Source: Myxocyprinus asiaticus
Lineage: Eukaryota; Chordata; Actinopteri; Cypriniformes; Catostomidae
NCBI RefSeq assembly: GCF_019703515.2
Contig: NC_059368.1
Location: 34,808,735 to 34,872,734, forward strand
Length of the DNA: 64,000 bases
Direction of reading: 5' to 3'
Shown: positions 1-12,663 of the stretch, piece by piece
How positions within the stretch are numbered: the first letter of the stretch is position 1
Layout: every line of letters starts with the position of its first letter
Program-made: the position numbers and the translations under genes
Notes under the pieces: model-generated
Told to the model about the DNA's origin: nothing
What the model saw: only the letters and a program-made list of their open reading frames with translations
Database searches by the model: none

Positions 1-513
1 AGTGAGGACAAGACCCATCTACGAACACAGCAATCGTGGACGTCAGAAGACAAGAGATAACATCCGCAACCAGGAATAACACACAAACAGAAAGGCATCT
101 TTAAAAAGATGTTCCGTGTGTGCCGCTCTTTTAGAAGAAAATATACTCTTTTAGAATATACTCTTTTTGTTTTAGTTATTTCTGCTGAAGCGCCCAGGGG
201 CGTTCTCTGCACTGCACCAGTGCAGAGGGGGAGAAGCCGCTGAAATGCGCCATAGAATCCAGCAGAGGAGGTGAATGAGAATCATGGAGAATTCAGCTCA
301 ATGAATAGAACTGCTTGGCTCCGAAGAGAAAATCTGAATGAGTGGTTGCATACCAGCTCCTTTTATACCCGTATGTCCAGGGGAGTGGCATGCAAATTCC
401 ACTCGCCAATTCCCATTGGCCTTTTTTCAAAGATCAGAGGTGTTTGGGGCTCCCAAGAGTGACCCCTAGTGTCACTACCTCGACACAACGTCGAGTGAGT
501 GACAGTTAGGGAA
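1..513 (-). mobile_element. 5' end of a DIRS-type retrotransposon (cut by window edge)
   Basis: Read on the minus strand, this matches the left end of the complete DIRS at 12231-12790: the terminal block ending in GGGAAC near 513, the TATA region, the AT-rich leader and the first part of the gag region. Only the 5' terminal repeat and leader lie in the window; the body would continue left of position 1. It has the opposite orientation to the 12.2 kb copy and is a diverged copy of the same family. No complete reading frame is present. Confidence 0.8.
359..367 (-). promoter_or_regulatory. TATA box in DIRS terminal repeat
   Basis: TATAAAAGG on the minus strand, at the same place in the terminal repeat as the TATA motif of the plus-strand DIRS at 12379. 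It is the likely RNA polymerase II promoter of the truncated copy. Function is inferred from position and motif only. Confidence 0.5.
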
Positions 514-1251
514 CAAATAGTTTCCATTAGGGATGTGCCTGAAGCCGAATACCTTATTCGGAAAGGAATGTATAATGACTTCAAAACAAATAAGGAATTC
601 ATCCGAATAAAATAAAAAATATTTGTTTGACTGATTATCCATGAAGTACAAGGATAAAGTGACATTTTAAATAAATATATCCAAAATTACAACAAATGTA
701 TGAGTGTGTGAAGCCAATATTACTAAGGTGTAAACCTTATGAAAGAAAATGTGCACAGTGTGATTTTAAATTGGATTGCCACGGTCTCAACTCCGCTTGC
801 GATCTCCGAATATTGTGCGTGTCTGGAGCTTGTCAAGAGTAACATCAACTTAAGATACTACATAATTAATATTTTCCACTTCTAGAAATGTCTATGTTAA
901 TGTATCACACAAATACTACATCATTTACATTTTCCACTTCCTGAAATGTCTATGTTAATGTATCACACGATTCACACATAATGATTGCCATGTATTCATT
1001 TATAAACCAACCACATGTTAAATTCCTAACCGAAGTGATGATTTCACAGTGGAGCTCGTCTGTCCTTCTCTTAAAGTTCACCACATTTATATCCACATTG
1101 GTGATTAAGGTTAACTGGTTAAGCCTTTTTTTTAAGTCAAATTGCTCCATTAAGGTTTAAATGCTCAACAAAGTGTACATCTATTCAGAATATTCCTGCT
1201 GAAGTGATACAAAGAAATTGAAACATGCTTGTTTTTTGTTTTGTTTTTAAA
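514..1251. other. no gene seen; possible old repeat at 530-615
   Basis: The stretch at 530-615 (a block around GCCGAATACCTTATTCGG, then an A-rich run) has the look of a high-copy fish interspersed repeat, but I could not find its other end. The rest is AT-rich. Near 850-965 a block of about 50 bases (ACATTTTCCACTTC and flank) is present twice in tandem. No open frame with protein-like content. Confidence 0.3.
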
Positions 1252-1361
1252 CTGTACTACATTGGAGAATGCTAAGTGTCCTTGAGCTCTGGAAAGGCCC
1301 TATATAAATGTATTATTATTATTATTATTATTATTACTATTATTATTATTATTATTATTAT
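1252..1361 (+). mobile_element. LINE/SINE 3' tail ending in (TTA)n
   Basis: The sequence CCTATATAAATG followed by about 17 TTA units resembles the 3' ends of L2/Rex-type fish retroposons, which end in a short conserved stem and a trinucleotide tail. Only the tail is recognisable, and no coding part remains upstream. It could be a plain TTA microsatellite with chance flanking sequence. Confidence 0.35.
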
Positions 1362-3477
1362 CCCACTATTCTCTTCTAGAAATACTGTATATAGAGACTC
1401 GCTCTTGCCATTTCTCTAATTCTGCACATGTAATTTAACTAAATGATGATGTCCTTCACATTATGTTAAAATACGTGTGCACAAATCAGCCTCGAGTATA
1501 TAGTAAAAATTCCTGATAGACTTACAAGACTTTCACCTGTTTGTTGGGTATATTGATTTATTTTCATTAATTTATTTTATGTTTGTATTTGTATTAAATA
1601 TTCACTGCAAAATGTGTGCTTGACATTTAACAATTACTTGACACCTCGTGCCTCCAGAATTATGTTGTTACACATGCACCTACATAAACTTAAATTCTGT
1701 TTCAGCAGGAGAAACCACAGTTAGCAGCATATTACACAGTTAATGAAGCGTACATATTCAGCTTCATCTGGTAAAAAACAAAAGAATAATATAATTTAAA
1801 AAATAGCATATTATTATTGTTAATAATAATAATAATAATTATTATTATTATTATAGGCCATAATTTTGAATAGGCTTATGCAAGGCATAGTTTATTTATA
1901 GAACCTATAAATTTAAAAGAGCAACATCAGAAGCAGTAGGTTGACTTTTCTTTCACTAAAATCTGTCTGCACTTAAAGGGAAAGTAAATTGAAGCCGATG
2001 CAAACATGTCTGATAGTAGATGCCGCTTCTTAGTGAGTCTGCATAATGTGGCCAATTCTAGGGAAACGGAAGTATTAGAAACAACATGCCGACCTCCTGT
2101 ATGATCATGCTGCACATGCATCTGGGGCTGCATGTGCCAGCCAAGCAACTGTCATTGAGATGAATGGGATTTCTAACAGCTTTCTCCAGATATATTATAT
2201 CTCCTTGGTAGCTGCCATAGAAACAGTCGTAGAAGTAATCAGTGTTGTGTTGGGTTAATATAATTGGGTTGATTAACAATTATTGATTAATCAAATTTTA
2301 ATAATCACAGTAATCACATTAAGTTACTTTCTAAAACACATTTCACAGAAAATCTTGTGTTTTTGTGCTCAACAAATTCAGAATAATGTCTATATTTCTC
2401 CTTGTTCATTGACTTGTTAGGGGGCATACACCCTTCAGTTGTCCCAGAAATGCAAACAGATGTACATATTAGTGTAATTCATGTTTCAAATGTATTCTAC
2501 ATAAATAATATTATTTTGGAAATATGTGTACCCGAGAACTGTACTTAAAAGTAATTAACTTAAAGAAAAGTCAGAAACTGTAATCTGATTACAAGAATTA
2601 GAAATGTAGTGTCCCACACTAGATTAGATTACATTACATTAGACTACATTAGATTATAGTAATTAATTTCTTTGGAATTAGATTACACCCAACACTCGTA
2701 GTAATCCCTTAATTAAGGTTAATTCAGGTTATTACACAAATTCAGCAGTGACACTAAAAAAAACATATATTGTGAGTCAAAACAAGTTCACAAACAGATT
2801 GCTGACAGGGTAGTTCACGTCCCATTTTAGACATCTGAACAAATGCCACATCACCGATCTCAAACCTCCTCCGAGACCCCTGTGTCATTCCATGCTTCCG
2901 CCTGCTTGCTGAGGACAGGAATGCCTGGATGGGTAAATGTGTGCCCATAAGGACAGTGCTTGCAGTGGGGAGGGGGGGACTGGAAGCTTGTTCAGCACTG
3001 CTGTGAATGTAAATGGCACTTCAGTGTGGATAATGTCGTGGAGTTCACTGCACACTGATTCACTGGCTTTAGCCAGAGGATTCCTTCTCTCAGAGGCACA
3101 AGCTGATGGCTCACATAAGGTACTTTTCTCTCAGCTGCCTCTCTTGTGTTTCATAAGCAGTTTTCTGACATGGGATGATACTCTTATGTAAGCCTTCACG
3201 CTTATGAATGCATTTCATAGAAGCTCAGATGGAGAAATCTGATGTATGTAACAGGATGTCTGCTGGATGCACAATAATGTATGGAGGTCAAAAAGTAAAA
3301 ATTTTAACTAAAAATTGGTTATACTGTTACATTTACCATGCTTCTTTTTGTGAATCAGAAACTGAACAAGTTTTTTTTCATGTGTCATACAGGAATGGTT
3401 TCATTGTGACATCTGTGCAAGGAACTTTGTTGATGAAAGCTTCTAGCAGGACAGTATCACAAAGTACGGAGGTATTA
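1362..3477. other. no gene seen
   Basis: AT-rich noncoding DNA with a TTA/AAT tract at about 1811-1853 that reverses direction in its middle and could form a hairpin. The short open frames here have no recognisable domain and no splice or promoter context. Confidence 0.5.
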
Positions 3478-3980
3478 AAGGGATAGTTCAGCCAAAAATG
3501 AAAATTCTGGTAACACTTTACAATAAAGTGCCACTTGTTAACATTAAGTTAACATGAACAAACAATGAACAACACTTTTACAGCATTTATTAATGTTTGT
3601 TAATGTTAATTACGACATTAACTAATACATTTTTAAAATCTAAAGTTGTATTTGTTAACATTAGTTAATGCAATATGAACTAACATTAACTAAAAATGAA
3701 CAATTGTAATTTTATTAGCTAACAGTAACAAAGCCTAATAAATGCTGCAATACATATGTTGTTCATTGTTAGTTAATGATACATAATGCATTAACTAATG
3801 TTAACAAATGGCACTTTATTATAAAGTGTTGCCAAAATTCTGTCATTATTTACTCACCGTCATATTGTTCCAAACCCAGATGGCTTTATTTCTTCTGTGG
3901 AACACAAAAGGAGATGTTAGGCAAATTGTCCGAGCTCATCTCTTCTGTTCATTGATTGCAGATGGGGACCAAGGGCTGTC
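3478..3980 (+). repeat. dispersed cyprinid-type repeat, interrupted
   Basis: Begins with AGGGATAGTTCAGCCAAAAA and resumes after the nested element with GTCATTATTTACTCACCGTC. The same start motif (AGTTCACCCAAAAATGA) recurs at 27417, 46665 and, inverted, at 30290, so this is one end of a high-copy repeat. The 325-base hAT MITE at 3509-3833 sits inside it, and removing that insert restores the continuous repeat sequence. Confidence 0.65.
3509..3833. mobile_element. non-autonomous hAT MITE, 325 bp
   Basis: Inverted ends: GGTAACACTTTACAATAAAG on the left and the complement of GGCAACACTTTATAATAAAG on the right. The flanking 8 bases AAAATTCT occur at 3501-3508 and again at 3834-3841, a target-site duplication of hAT length. 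The interior is AT-rich, rich in GTTAAC/TTAACATT motifs, and has no coding capacity. It would need transposase from another element to move. Confidence 0.85.
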
Positions 3981-4805
3981 AAGCTCCTAAATGGACAAAA
4001 AATTATAAAATCCCATAGGGTTCGTACACTGTATTCCAAGTCTTTTGAGGCCGTATTTTGTAATAGCTTTGTGTGAGATGTAAAAGCATTTGTCACTGAA
4101 AATCTTACCTTGAAAATTTTAGTTGACTTTATTGGTCACTATTTGTCCCAGGACACCAGGTCCTGCTCCCGACTACTGTATGCATCTGCAATATCAAAAC
4201 ATGACCATGACTATTATATTATGGAACATGACTGTGATAACAGTCTGTCAGTTCATTGGAAAGTGAAAATAAGCTGTTGTTCTTTTTCATATGCACATTG
4301 CTTGCACAAATGTTTTGCACAGTGTTTGGCAGCCAATTTTGGAACAACGTTTTACACAATGATGTTCATTAAAAACAACAATTTCTGTATTAGACTGGCA
4401 GTGTGATGTATGCAGTGATTCGCTCTGTTCATTATCTGTTACTCATTGATGTATTTTGTTCAGTATTGATAATTTGCAAATCTGTTCCACACAGCCCTTG
4501 TTAGTTTGTAAATTCCAAATAACTAAAGCATTTTTCAAAGAGAAAATGAATTCAGTTACATTTAAAACAGCCTTAACATGGTCAAACTTGAAATCAATTG
4601 GGAATATTTAAATGAATAAATGTGTGACATTCATCGATGTGTTTTATTAACTTTTATTCTGTTCAATTTTCCACTGATATAAATACATTTATTCATATTT
4701 TTTAGTAAATATAAAATATTTTCCACCACCCTGACAGCATATCACAGTGAACTAATAAACAATGACTAATTAAATGTTATTTTGTGAGCCTCACCATTAT
4801 AAGAC
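3981..4805. other. no gene seen
   Basis: AT-rich noncoding sequence. The open frame at 4110-4406 has no protein-like domain and no coding context. Confidence 0.5.
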
Positions 4806-4810
4806 AAAAA

Positions 4811-4882
<72 letters not shown>
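4806..4882. repeat. poly(A) followed by (TA)n
   Basis: About 23 A residues run directly into about 27 TA dinucleotides. A simple microsatellite, possibly grown from a retroposon poly(A) tail. Confidence 0.95.
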
Positions 4883-4888
<6 letters not shown>

Positions 4889-4994
4889 GTTAAAACAAAT
4901 ATGATAATCAAAATAGTGTAGATCACAACCTCTGTAACACTGTAAATAACTGTTACCTAAGGAGCTATTTCTAACTGATCTAACCCATAACATT

Positions 4995-5110
4995 AGTTTC
5001 GCTTAGGGGTGCACTGATAAAAATAATTCTCTACTGATCCGATTCCAATACCTGAAATCTCAGTATCGGCCTATACCGATCCGACAGAGTGTTTCTTAAT
5101 TAGTGTAGAA
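4995..5110. repeat. fragment of a dispersed DNA-transposon-like repeat
   Basis: Starts AGGGGTGCACTGATA and carries two copies of a CCGAT(T)CC-type motif (CTGATCCGATTCC, TACCGATCCGAC). I recognise the style as a high-copy fish repeat end, but no opposite terminal repeat is visible, so the class and right boundary are open. Confidence 0.35.
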
Positions 5111-5535
5111 AATCTTTACCTTACTGTGTAAAACTGATTGGGGGACTCTTTTATATGAAAAGAAACACAAACCTCTAACTACACATCATTTCAGTATAAA
5201 ATGTGAAGCCTATTAAGATAAACTTAACTGTTAACTACTCTACTGGACAATGCAGCAGCTAAATTAAGTAATTTATGTGAAAGTATTCAGTAGAAAAGAA
5301 GCCAGTTCTCTTTGCACTCTTTCTAACATGTATCTGGACTTAAAAGGATTCAAATGTATTTTTTTCTTCACTTTAGTTGTAATAGGAAATAAGTCAAATT
5401 TTCATTAACATTATTATTTTTTTTTTTTTTTTTAACCCAGGAAACTTAAATATTCTTGTTGTTTGTTTTTTTTTTTTTAACTTATAATAAATATAATTTA
5501 TGCACACAATGCACTAATAAAAAAGAAATATTTAC

Positions 5536-5624
<89 letters not shown>
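5536..5624. repeat. (CA)n(TA)n compound microsatellite
   Basis: About 15 CA units run into about 28 TA units. Bases 5625-5885 after it are AT-rich with no gene. Confidence 0.95.
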
Positions 5625-5629
<5 letters not shown>

Positions 5630-5885
5630 AAATAAAATAAAAATTGTAAATGAATAGGGCAAAAACTACATCTTATATTCACCCACATGAATATTATCTA
5701 TTATTTTCCAGTCAAATGTATTATTATAACATGATACTGAATTCTTCTTATTATTATTTTGAGTATTTGTTTTATACAAAAGTAAAATATTTCTGTCAAA
5801 TTTCCTTCACCATTACCTGGAGCTTTTATTTTGATGGAGCAATGACAGTGCACTGCAGTGTCAAACTGTTTTTGACTTGTTACAA

Positions 5886-6630
5886 TGACCATGTTTACAT
5901 GCACTTAAGAAAATGTTTTATTCCAGGGTTTTTGCAGAAATCGGCGTTCTGTAAAGACATGTAAATGAGAATGCTGATTTCCTTATGCCGTTTAAGGTAT
6001 TACGAGAAGGCAATTTAACACACCTAGGTTTCTCCCGATGAACGCGGCTTATTGTGGTCATGTAAACGCATAAGTACGCATTCTGTCTGGCTTTTGAGGA
6101 GAGCGCATGTGTGCAAACAGACCGGATAACAAACTTCATGGGATGAAGTCGACACAGTGGAAAGAATTAAACATTTCTGGAAGTACAGTGGGAAAATCAC
6201 ATAACTTATGCCCATTTATACACACCAATGTAAAATACAGACTGTCCCTCAGGTTTGTGTATATGCGCTTGTACATTGGGAGAATCCTGGAGTTTTACAT
6301 AATAGGGAAACCCCACTACTGAAGCGCATTTCTGCAGCAGGTTGCGATAGAAAGTGAAGGAAACAAACACAGCAACAATTCTGGAATATCTGGAAATAAA
6401 GCGATGAAACAAAGAATGAAATTGCGAAGTCTTCCTCGGATGCCACGTTTGTTATGCGTCACGGGGAAATTACATTGCTGTGGAGAAAGCTGCTTACTGA
6501 CCAAGCCGCATGTGTACGGGAGTAAAGAGAAAGCCGCGAACACAGCTCATGTAAACCCATACACCGATTTCGAGCCTTAAGCAGCTTTCTCATAATAAAC
6601 GGCTTTCTGGTGTCCATATAAATGTAGTCA
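5886..6630. mobile_element. 0.75 kb non-autonomous DNA repeat, copy A
   Basis: Starts TGACCATGTTTACATGCAC and ends in the near-complement TGTCCATATAAATGTAGTCA, giving imperfect terminal inverted repeats. A second copy at 46904-47609 aligns along its whole length, including GTCTTCCTCGGATGCCA and AGTACAGTGGGAAAATCACA, with small indels, which fixes the boundaries. CAATG occurs at both edges and could be a 5-base target duplication. Internal short frames differ between copies, so it is not protein-coding. Confidence 0.75.
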
Positions 6631-8046
6631 ATGTTCCTTATTAAAAGTCTGGTGAAACGCTGTTACCTCCTACATTTTTATGATACTGTGTCACGTTTCA
6701 GATTTGTACAATGACTTTAAGCGGCATCAGATGTTTGGAATTGTGCGATTGGGTGCTCCTGCAGCACTTTGCCTTCACAATGCATGTGAACCACAGCATA
6801 TCTTTGTGTGAACACAGAAAAAGCATCACCCGTCACCCCTTAAACATATTGCTCAGCTTTCCGACCTGCTCCCCCACACACGCAATTGCGTGGTGGTTAA
6901 CATCACTACTGATGTCTTTCTATAAAGTAGCATTCCAAAGTTTTCTCTAGTGCTGCACAAAACTTTTTTGTCTACCCAGCTTCTGTCATTTCTTGTCTTC
7001 TTGTAGTGTGTAACAGAAAGTTGTGGCAACTGCCTTTATCTCTTTGCAGCATAGGAGCTATCAGACTCCTGTGTAGACACCAAACCGAAAAGGTTTAATT
7101 TCATCGCAGAAACTCATTAGTCAGCATCAATGCCTGGCTTTCATGGCAGAATTAAATGACTAGTGTTATTTGGCCTTTGTTTCTTGATCTAATTTAAATT
7201 TATTAATTACTCAGAACAAAAAATGCATTTTGTTCATTCCTCAAATATTATAAGGGATTCTTATTTCCCCCATTTAGAGTGCCAAGTGCTTCCATGGATA
7301 TTCTGTCTGGGTTTAATAATGTTATTTTGTCCACTTTTAAAACACTATTGAGTCAAAATTTTCTCCTTTTCTCTATACACTGCTAAGCTGTGCTCTCAAC
7401 GGTCCTTTCTTCCAAGTGCATCCCTAAAGATGCAGAGCATTCAAAGATTCATTTGCATAATTTGAAAGCTTTCTTTTGTCTCAGGAAAGACTGAATATGA
7501 AATCAGTCCAAACTAACATGAAGTCCTTCTGCAGTCCGATCCAACTCTTTCCCATTTTGGCTGTCCTCTCTCTGGAGAATGAGAAGTAATTGTTATTCAG
7601 TGGAAAAAGAGTTTTGGTTTGAGAAAGTGGCTTTTGGCTTGGATAGATGAGGGCTGTGTCTAGTCTGTAATCTGCCTGACCACTTTAATGTAAAACAGCT
7701 TTTAGCATATGCCACTACAGTAACATAAGGCTGAATTAAAGTCCGTCTCATATGATTTATAGGCTAGAAAAGGGAGTAACGGGAAAGGCAACAAACTCAT
7801 TCCTGAGACAGAATACAAATGTTAAATCGATACACACAATTTCCATTCCAACATCTCAAAAGCTGATTTTATGAGAAATAATAAAGCTAATCATGCCAGA
7901 CTAGCTATGATGAATATCACACACTGCATGCACTGTAAAGCCAAACCTCACAAAATGATTAAAATACACACTCCATCTGAGCATATGCAGCATCTTTAAT
8001 AAAGTTGTTCAGGAGAGCTGATTTATCATAAATCTCACAAAGTACA
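6631..8046. other. no gene seen
   Basis: Unique-looking AT-rich DNA, consistent with intron. No open frame with domain content, no convincing exon, no terminal repeats. Confidence 0.5.
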
Positions 8047-8102
8047 CTACCAGTCAAACAAATGGACACACTTGACTGAATTTATACCTTTTATCTAAAG
8101 GC
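8047..8102. mobile_element. Tc1/mariner-like terminal repeat fragment
   Basis: TACACTACCAGTCAAA followed by GGACACACTTGACTGAAT is the typical start of Tc1-like MITEs in fish. The opposite inverted end is not found within 1 kb, so this is a solo end or a truncated copy. The rest to 8420 is AT-rich and may include its interior. Confidence 0.5.
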
Positions 8103-8419
8103 TCATGCCTAAATGCATATAATTAGTTTGGCAGAAAAATATAAATTGTGGTTAAGGTTACATTAATTTAAAATGACAGCACAGTTTCATGACTTATAAA
8201 AATTTGTACGAGATGGTGAGATTGCAAGAGGTCCTACAACTTGGCTTGTATGAAAAAGGTATGACATTTATTCCAATACAGACCAACCAATGCAAACAGA
8301 ATTTTAAATCGGTATAAAACAGGCATACAATTTTAGCTAGCCTCATATCCAACACTCATATCCAAAAAAAGAAAACATCTGAAAACAAATGTGTTTACCC
8401 ATTCCATATTTATTTATAC

Positions 8420-9362
8420 AATACACATAAATAGTGACATGTAAATTGCCTGTAATATGCTTCCCTCATCTTGTTCCAAAGCCCAAAAAGTTTATTTTTG
8501 TGGTACACAAAAGTGTTTCCTATTAAAATCATGGTTAGGTTTAGGATTTGGTAAGGGGTTAGACTTTGTGATCAGGTTTGGGGTTTTAGGAACATTTTAC
8601 ATCAGCGTTTCAGCGTTCAGCACTGCTGTTCTGCGTGGATGAGCCGGAGTCATAACATGTTGATATTATATTATTCGATGAAACCAAGATATTACTTGCT
8701 TTAAAGAAGTTATACAACACTTTCATTTAAGTATTTCAGTGACTATTCAACTGTTTTATCCACCACACATTAAAGGTGCACCAAGTAAGATTTTAGCTGG
8801 CTCTTACTCGTCCCATTGGCCCCAGTAGTACATGTGGTTTTGGACTCTATACTGATACCTGTCGTCCTGGATACTGGAAGTTTGTTTTCTAAACTGCCGC
8901 TTTACACCGAAGCTGTTTGTTTGTCTTCTATTTTGTTACTTTTAGTCTGTGTTTTTATCCATCTCTACACACATCACTGTTATGGACATTCTTGGATTTA
9001 ATACAAATGAATGTTCGCACATTGTTATGTGCTAGACTATGAAACTAAAAACAAAAAAAGAGGATTCAATAATGATGGGGATGATATGCAGAAATATGCA
9101 ATATAACAATTATAAAAGTAAACCGTTCCTTTAATCCTTTAATTTGGCAGCAAAGATATAATAGAGATATGTAGTCTGATCTCATGAAATGTACGTGACC
9201 ATGACAACATTTTAATTTTTTTTATTTGCGTGCTGTATAACACGTTTGGCTGCAGTTTCCCAGTGAAATGTCCAGCTGTGGATGCCAAAAGCAATTTAAA
9301 TGATGATGCAATCAGATGAGGTTTTAAGGTTAATTTTAGAAGGATGTTTTAATGATTAAAAC
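8420..9362. other. no gene seen
   Basis: Contains TTAAAGGTGCACCAAGTAAG near 8772, the look of a MITE end, and a weak partner near 9122-9138, but the match is too poor to call. The 61-codon frames at 8457 and 8816 have no domain or exon signals. Confidence 0.4.
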
Positions 9363-9860
9363 TAGAGCTGCACGATTAATCGTTAAAAGATCACGATCTC
9401 GATTCAGACATCCACTCGACCTTATTTCTAAATGACAACGATTCTGCAATGTATATTAATGTTCCCATGGCATGCATTTGTAAGGCAGTAAAATAGTTAT
9501 TCAAAATTTACTTCGACGTGTTTTTAAATGTTGATCTTTTAAACTTTATATGGCATCTACAAAACACAGCGCTCCTGCATGAGATGCTGAATAAACCAAA
9601 AAAAAGATGTTTGTCCAGCACAGCGGTTTACAAACTGCTGGGTGCAGCCACGATTAGCCAGGAGTGTGACAGAATCTCTGCTCAGTTCAATATTTTAATA
9701 GCCACCGATGCTAAAAATTATCGGCATTACCAAGATCTGACTAAATTCGCTACCTGTGCGCTGTTTGATTACAGCCGGCTGCTCTCAAACGCTCACATGC
9801 ATGTCTGCCTGTGCGCTTGTGTCTCGTGATGAATGCAGCGCTCATGCTGTTGTTTTTAAT
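9363..9860. repeat. possible hAT-like repeat fragment
   Basis: Begins CTAGAGCTGCACGATTAATCG, a terminal motif I associate with dispersed hAT-related repeats in fish. The interior (9518-9829) is open for 103 codons but shows no transposase motif. The right end is not visible. Class is an inference from the terminal motif only. Confidence 0.3.
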
Positions 9861-10321
9861 CAAAATACCCCTCTTTAGGTGATATTAATGTAAACACAGC
9901 TGTTAATTAATTACGAGAGTGTAAACAGACAGGATTAAATCTGTGCTGTCTTGATGAGATGTTAGAGCAGATGGGACAAATTCTTAAAATGTTAGATTTG
10001 TGCGATGTCTAAATGTATATAAGCTGCATGCTGTCTGTTATAGGCGTTCAGGCATTCTTACTGCATCAGATTAATATTAATGCATATCTAATAATCACAG
10101 AGTAAAGAGTGTCAAATATTTAAGTAGTTTCATTTTGCATTAAATAATTTTTTTATGTTTTTATATTATATTTTTTTAAATGTTTAATTGCTGAAATACT
10201 TAAAGAACTGTTTACTCTGTTCTCTATTTAATTACTGGCTCTTGAATAATTCCTTTAAAAGCTTGAAGCAATTTTTACAAGAGAAACACTGAAGGCCTCA
10301 TTGTTTTAATTTAAATTGTTA
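9861..10321. other. no gene seen
   Basis: AT-rich noncoding DNA between two repeats, with no coding or RNA-gene signal. Confidence 0.5.
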
Positions 10322-10859
10322 GAGCACCTATTATGGTTTTTCAAATATTACCTTTCATGTAGTGTGTTATATAGCCGTTTGTGAATGTAAAAAAGTCTGC
10401 AAATTTTCAAAAATCAAAGTGCACGACAAATGGAGTTTTTGACTCCAAAAGAAAGAACCGATTCTGAACACCTGAAACAGGTCATTAGTAATTCCAGACT
10501 TACTTCCTGTACTAACCTACGTAATTTGGTAACAAAAAACCCGCCTCTGGTCTTCACTGGCTGCTCTCGAACAGCTTTGACCTGCCCTCAAACACTGGTC
10601 TACCGCTTAGTGTAATCACAACAGACTGGGACATCTGACCAATCAGAGCAGAGTAGGCTCTCTGAAAGGAGGAGTTTAGAATGAATCCTTTAGAACGGAT
10701 CATTGAACGAGTCATTTTTGACACTGGGAAAAAAAGGTCATGCTGCAATTTAAATTATGAGCAAATTAAAGTGTTTTTTTGACCTTCGATGCATGTAAAT
10801 CTATTGTATGAGACCTTTAAAACAAAAGTAGGCATATTTAAAAACCATAATAGGTGCTT
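10322..10859. mobile_element. MITE with TTA target duplication, 538 bp
   Basis: Left end GAGCACCTATTATGGTTTTT; right end is the complement of AAGCACCTATTATGGTTTTT. TTA flanks both sides (10319-10321 and 10860-10862). A 3-base TTA duplication fits PIF/Harbinger-type elements. No transposase is encoded. The superfamily call is an inference; the terminal repeats are directly visible. Confidence 0.75.
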
Positions 10860-10882
10860 TTAGTATATATATATATATTATA

Positions 10883-11391
10883 CACTACCGTTCAAAAGTT
10901 TTGAAACACACTAAAATGTTTCTCATGATCTTAAGAATCTTTTGATCTGAAGGTGTATGCTTAAATGTTTGAAATTAGTTTTGTAGACAAAAATATAATT
11001 GTGCCACCATATTAATTTATTTCATTATAAAACTAAAATTTAATTAAACAAAAAAAAAAGTTTCTGAAATTGATGACTTGGACCAAAATAATAAAGAAAA
11101 GCAGCCAATAAGTGCCCAACATAAATGGGAACTCCTTCAGTACTGTTTAAAAAGCATCCCAGGGTGATACCTCAAGAAGTTGGTTGAGAAAATGTCAAGA
11201 GTACATGTCTGCAAATTCTAGGCAAAGGGTGACTACTTTGAAGATGCTAAAATATAACAAAGTTTTGATTTATTTTGGATTTTGTTTAGTCACAACATAA
11301 TTCCAATAGTTCCATTTATGTTATTCCAAAATGTGAAAAAAAAAAAAAAATTATAATAAAGAATGAGTGTTTCAAAACTTTTGACCAGTAG
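10883..11391. mobile_element. Tc1/mariner-type MITE, about 510 bp
   Basis: Left end TACACTACCGTTCAAAAG with TTTTGAAACAC; right end GTGTTTCAAAACTTTTGACC followed by AGTAGTA, an inverted match of about 25 bases. TA flanks each end. The interior is noncoding. A related right half lies at about 17190-17430 (shared AGTTGGTTGAGA and AAAGAATGAGT), so this family occurs at least twice here. Confidence 0.75.
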
Positions 11392-11399
11392 TATATATA

Positions 11400-12230
11400 T
11401 ATAAACTTTTGTCAAATAACAGTGTTTGTTTACAAGTGCAATACCAAGTTAAATAGAACTGTTAATGAAGCTCTTTTCCACTCATTTAGCTTTTCACTTA
11501 GCATATGAGACTTGGGGGTCTGCTGGGCCCCATGTTTGTTCTGGGCCCTTTGAATCATCCTAACATTCCCCCATTACGGCACCCCTGCAACCAATGCCTA
11601 AACCTAACCAATACTGTTTTAAAATGCAGAAGCAAAATGAAAAGCAATTTTTTTTTAAGCAACCATGTAATTTCATGTCGGTTCTATGACACTGTCATGC
11701 CATATATCTGCTTGCATTCTTGACTTGTCTTGAACCACGGTCCTCCGAGTCCAGAGACCAACACTCTATGATGTGAGCTCCCATGCAAGCTAATCAGATT
11801 GGAATAAGTGTATATATATAGGTGGGTCTGTAATACAAGCGTTAAAATTTATTTTTCAAATGATGCATTAGTTAAATTGTGTCAAAATCATATCATAGCA
11901 GGGTCTGAGAAATAGAGATGTGTTTATAAAGTCATAATCAGCCATTTAAGTCGTGATTTGAGTGAAAGGAAATAAAACACTCGCGACACAGTAGCCGACC
12001 CTACTTTTCTGAGCATACAGACATGACATCAACTAGCAAGGACAAATGATATACACTTACAAAAAACCGTAATAATATTGTTTGTTGGTTTCTTAATTTT
12101 TCTCTATGGGGAGTAAATGTCAACTCATGATTTCTTACAATTTCGCCATCACGTACTATTATTACGACTTGTCATTAGAAAGGTTGTAAATTTATAATGA
12201 TTTTTTTTTTATAATAGTGAAGGAAAAGCA
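11400..12230. other. no gene seen
   Basis: AT-rich noncoding DNA left of the DIRS insertion. The 72-codon frame at 11505 has no recognisable content. Confidence 0.5.
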
Positions 12231-12378
12231 GTTCCCTATCTGTCACTCACTCGACGTTGGTGTCAAAGTAGTGACACTAGGGGTCACTCTTGGAAGCCCG
12301 AGACACCTCTGGTCTTTGATAAAAGGCCAATGAAAATTGGTGAGTGGTATTTGCATACCACTCCCCCGAACATACGGG

Positions 12379-12387
12379 TATAAAAGG
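12379..12387 (+). promoter_or_regulatory. TATA box of DIRS 5' terminal repeat
   Basis: TATAAAAGG about 280 bases upstream of the gag frame. The inverted repeat at the right end carries the same motif on the minus strand (about 17010-17018), so both ends could fire inward. Confidence 0.55.
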
Positions 12388-12663
12388 AGCTGGTATGCAA
12401 CCACTCATTCAGATTTTCTCTTCGGAGCCGAACGGTCGATGCTCACTGAGCTGAATTCCCACGGCTGCTCATTCACCTCTGCTGGATCTGACGGCGCATT
12501 TCAGTGGCTTCAACCCCCTCTGCACTGGTGCACTGCAGATACGCCCCTGGGCGCTTCGGCAGAAATAAAAGAGTATATTAAAAAAAAGAGTATATTTCTC
12601 TAAAAGAGCGGCACACACGGAACATCTTTTTAAAGACGCGTCTTTTTAAAGATACCTTTCAGT

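Noticed and set aside
4766..4993. Frame with a run of Tyr-Ile then Phe
   Set aside because: Translation of the TA and A tracts; not a gene.
8772..9138. Possible MITE with TTAAAGGTGCACC-type ends
   Set aside because: The right end matches only over about 7 bases; boundaries and target duplication cannot be shown.
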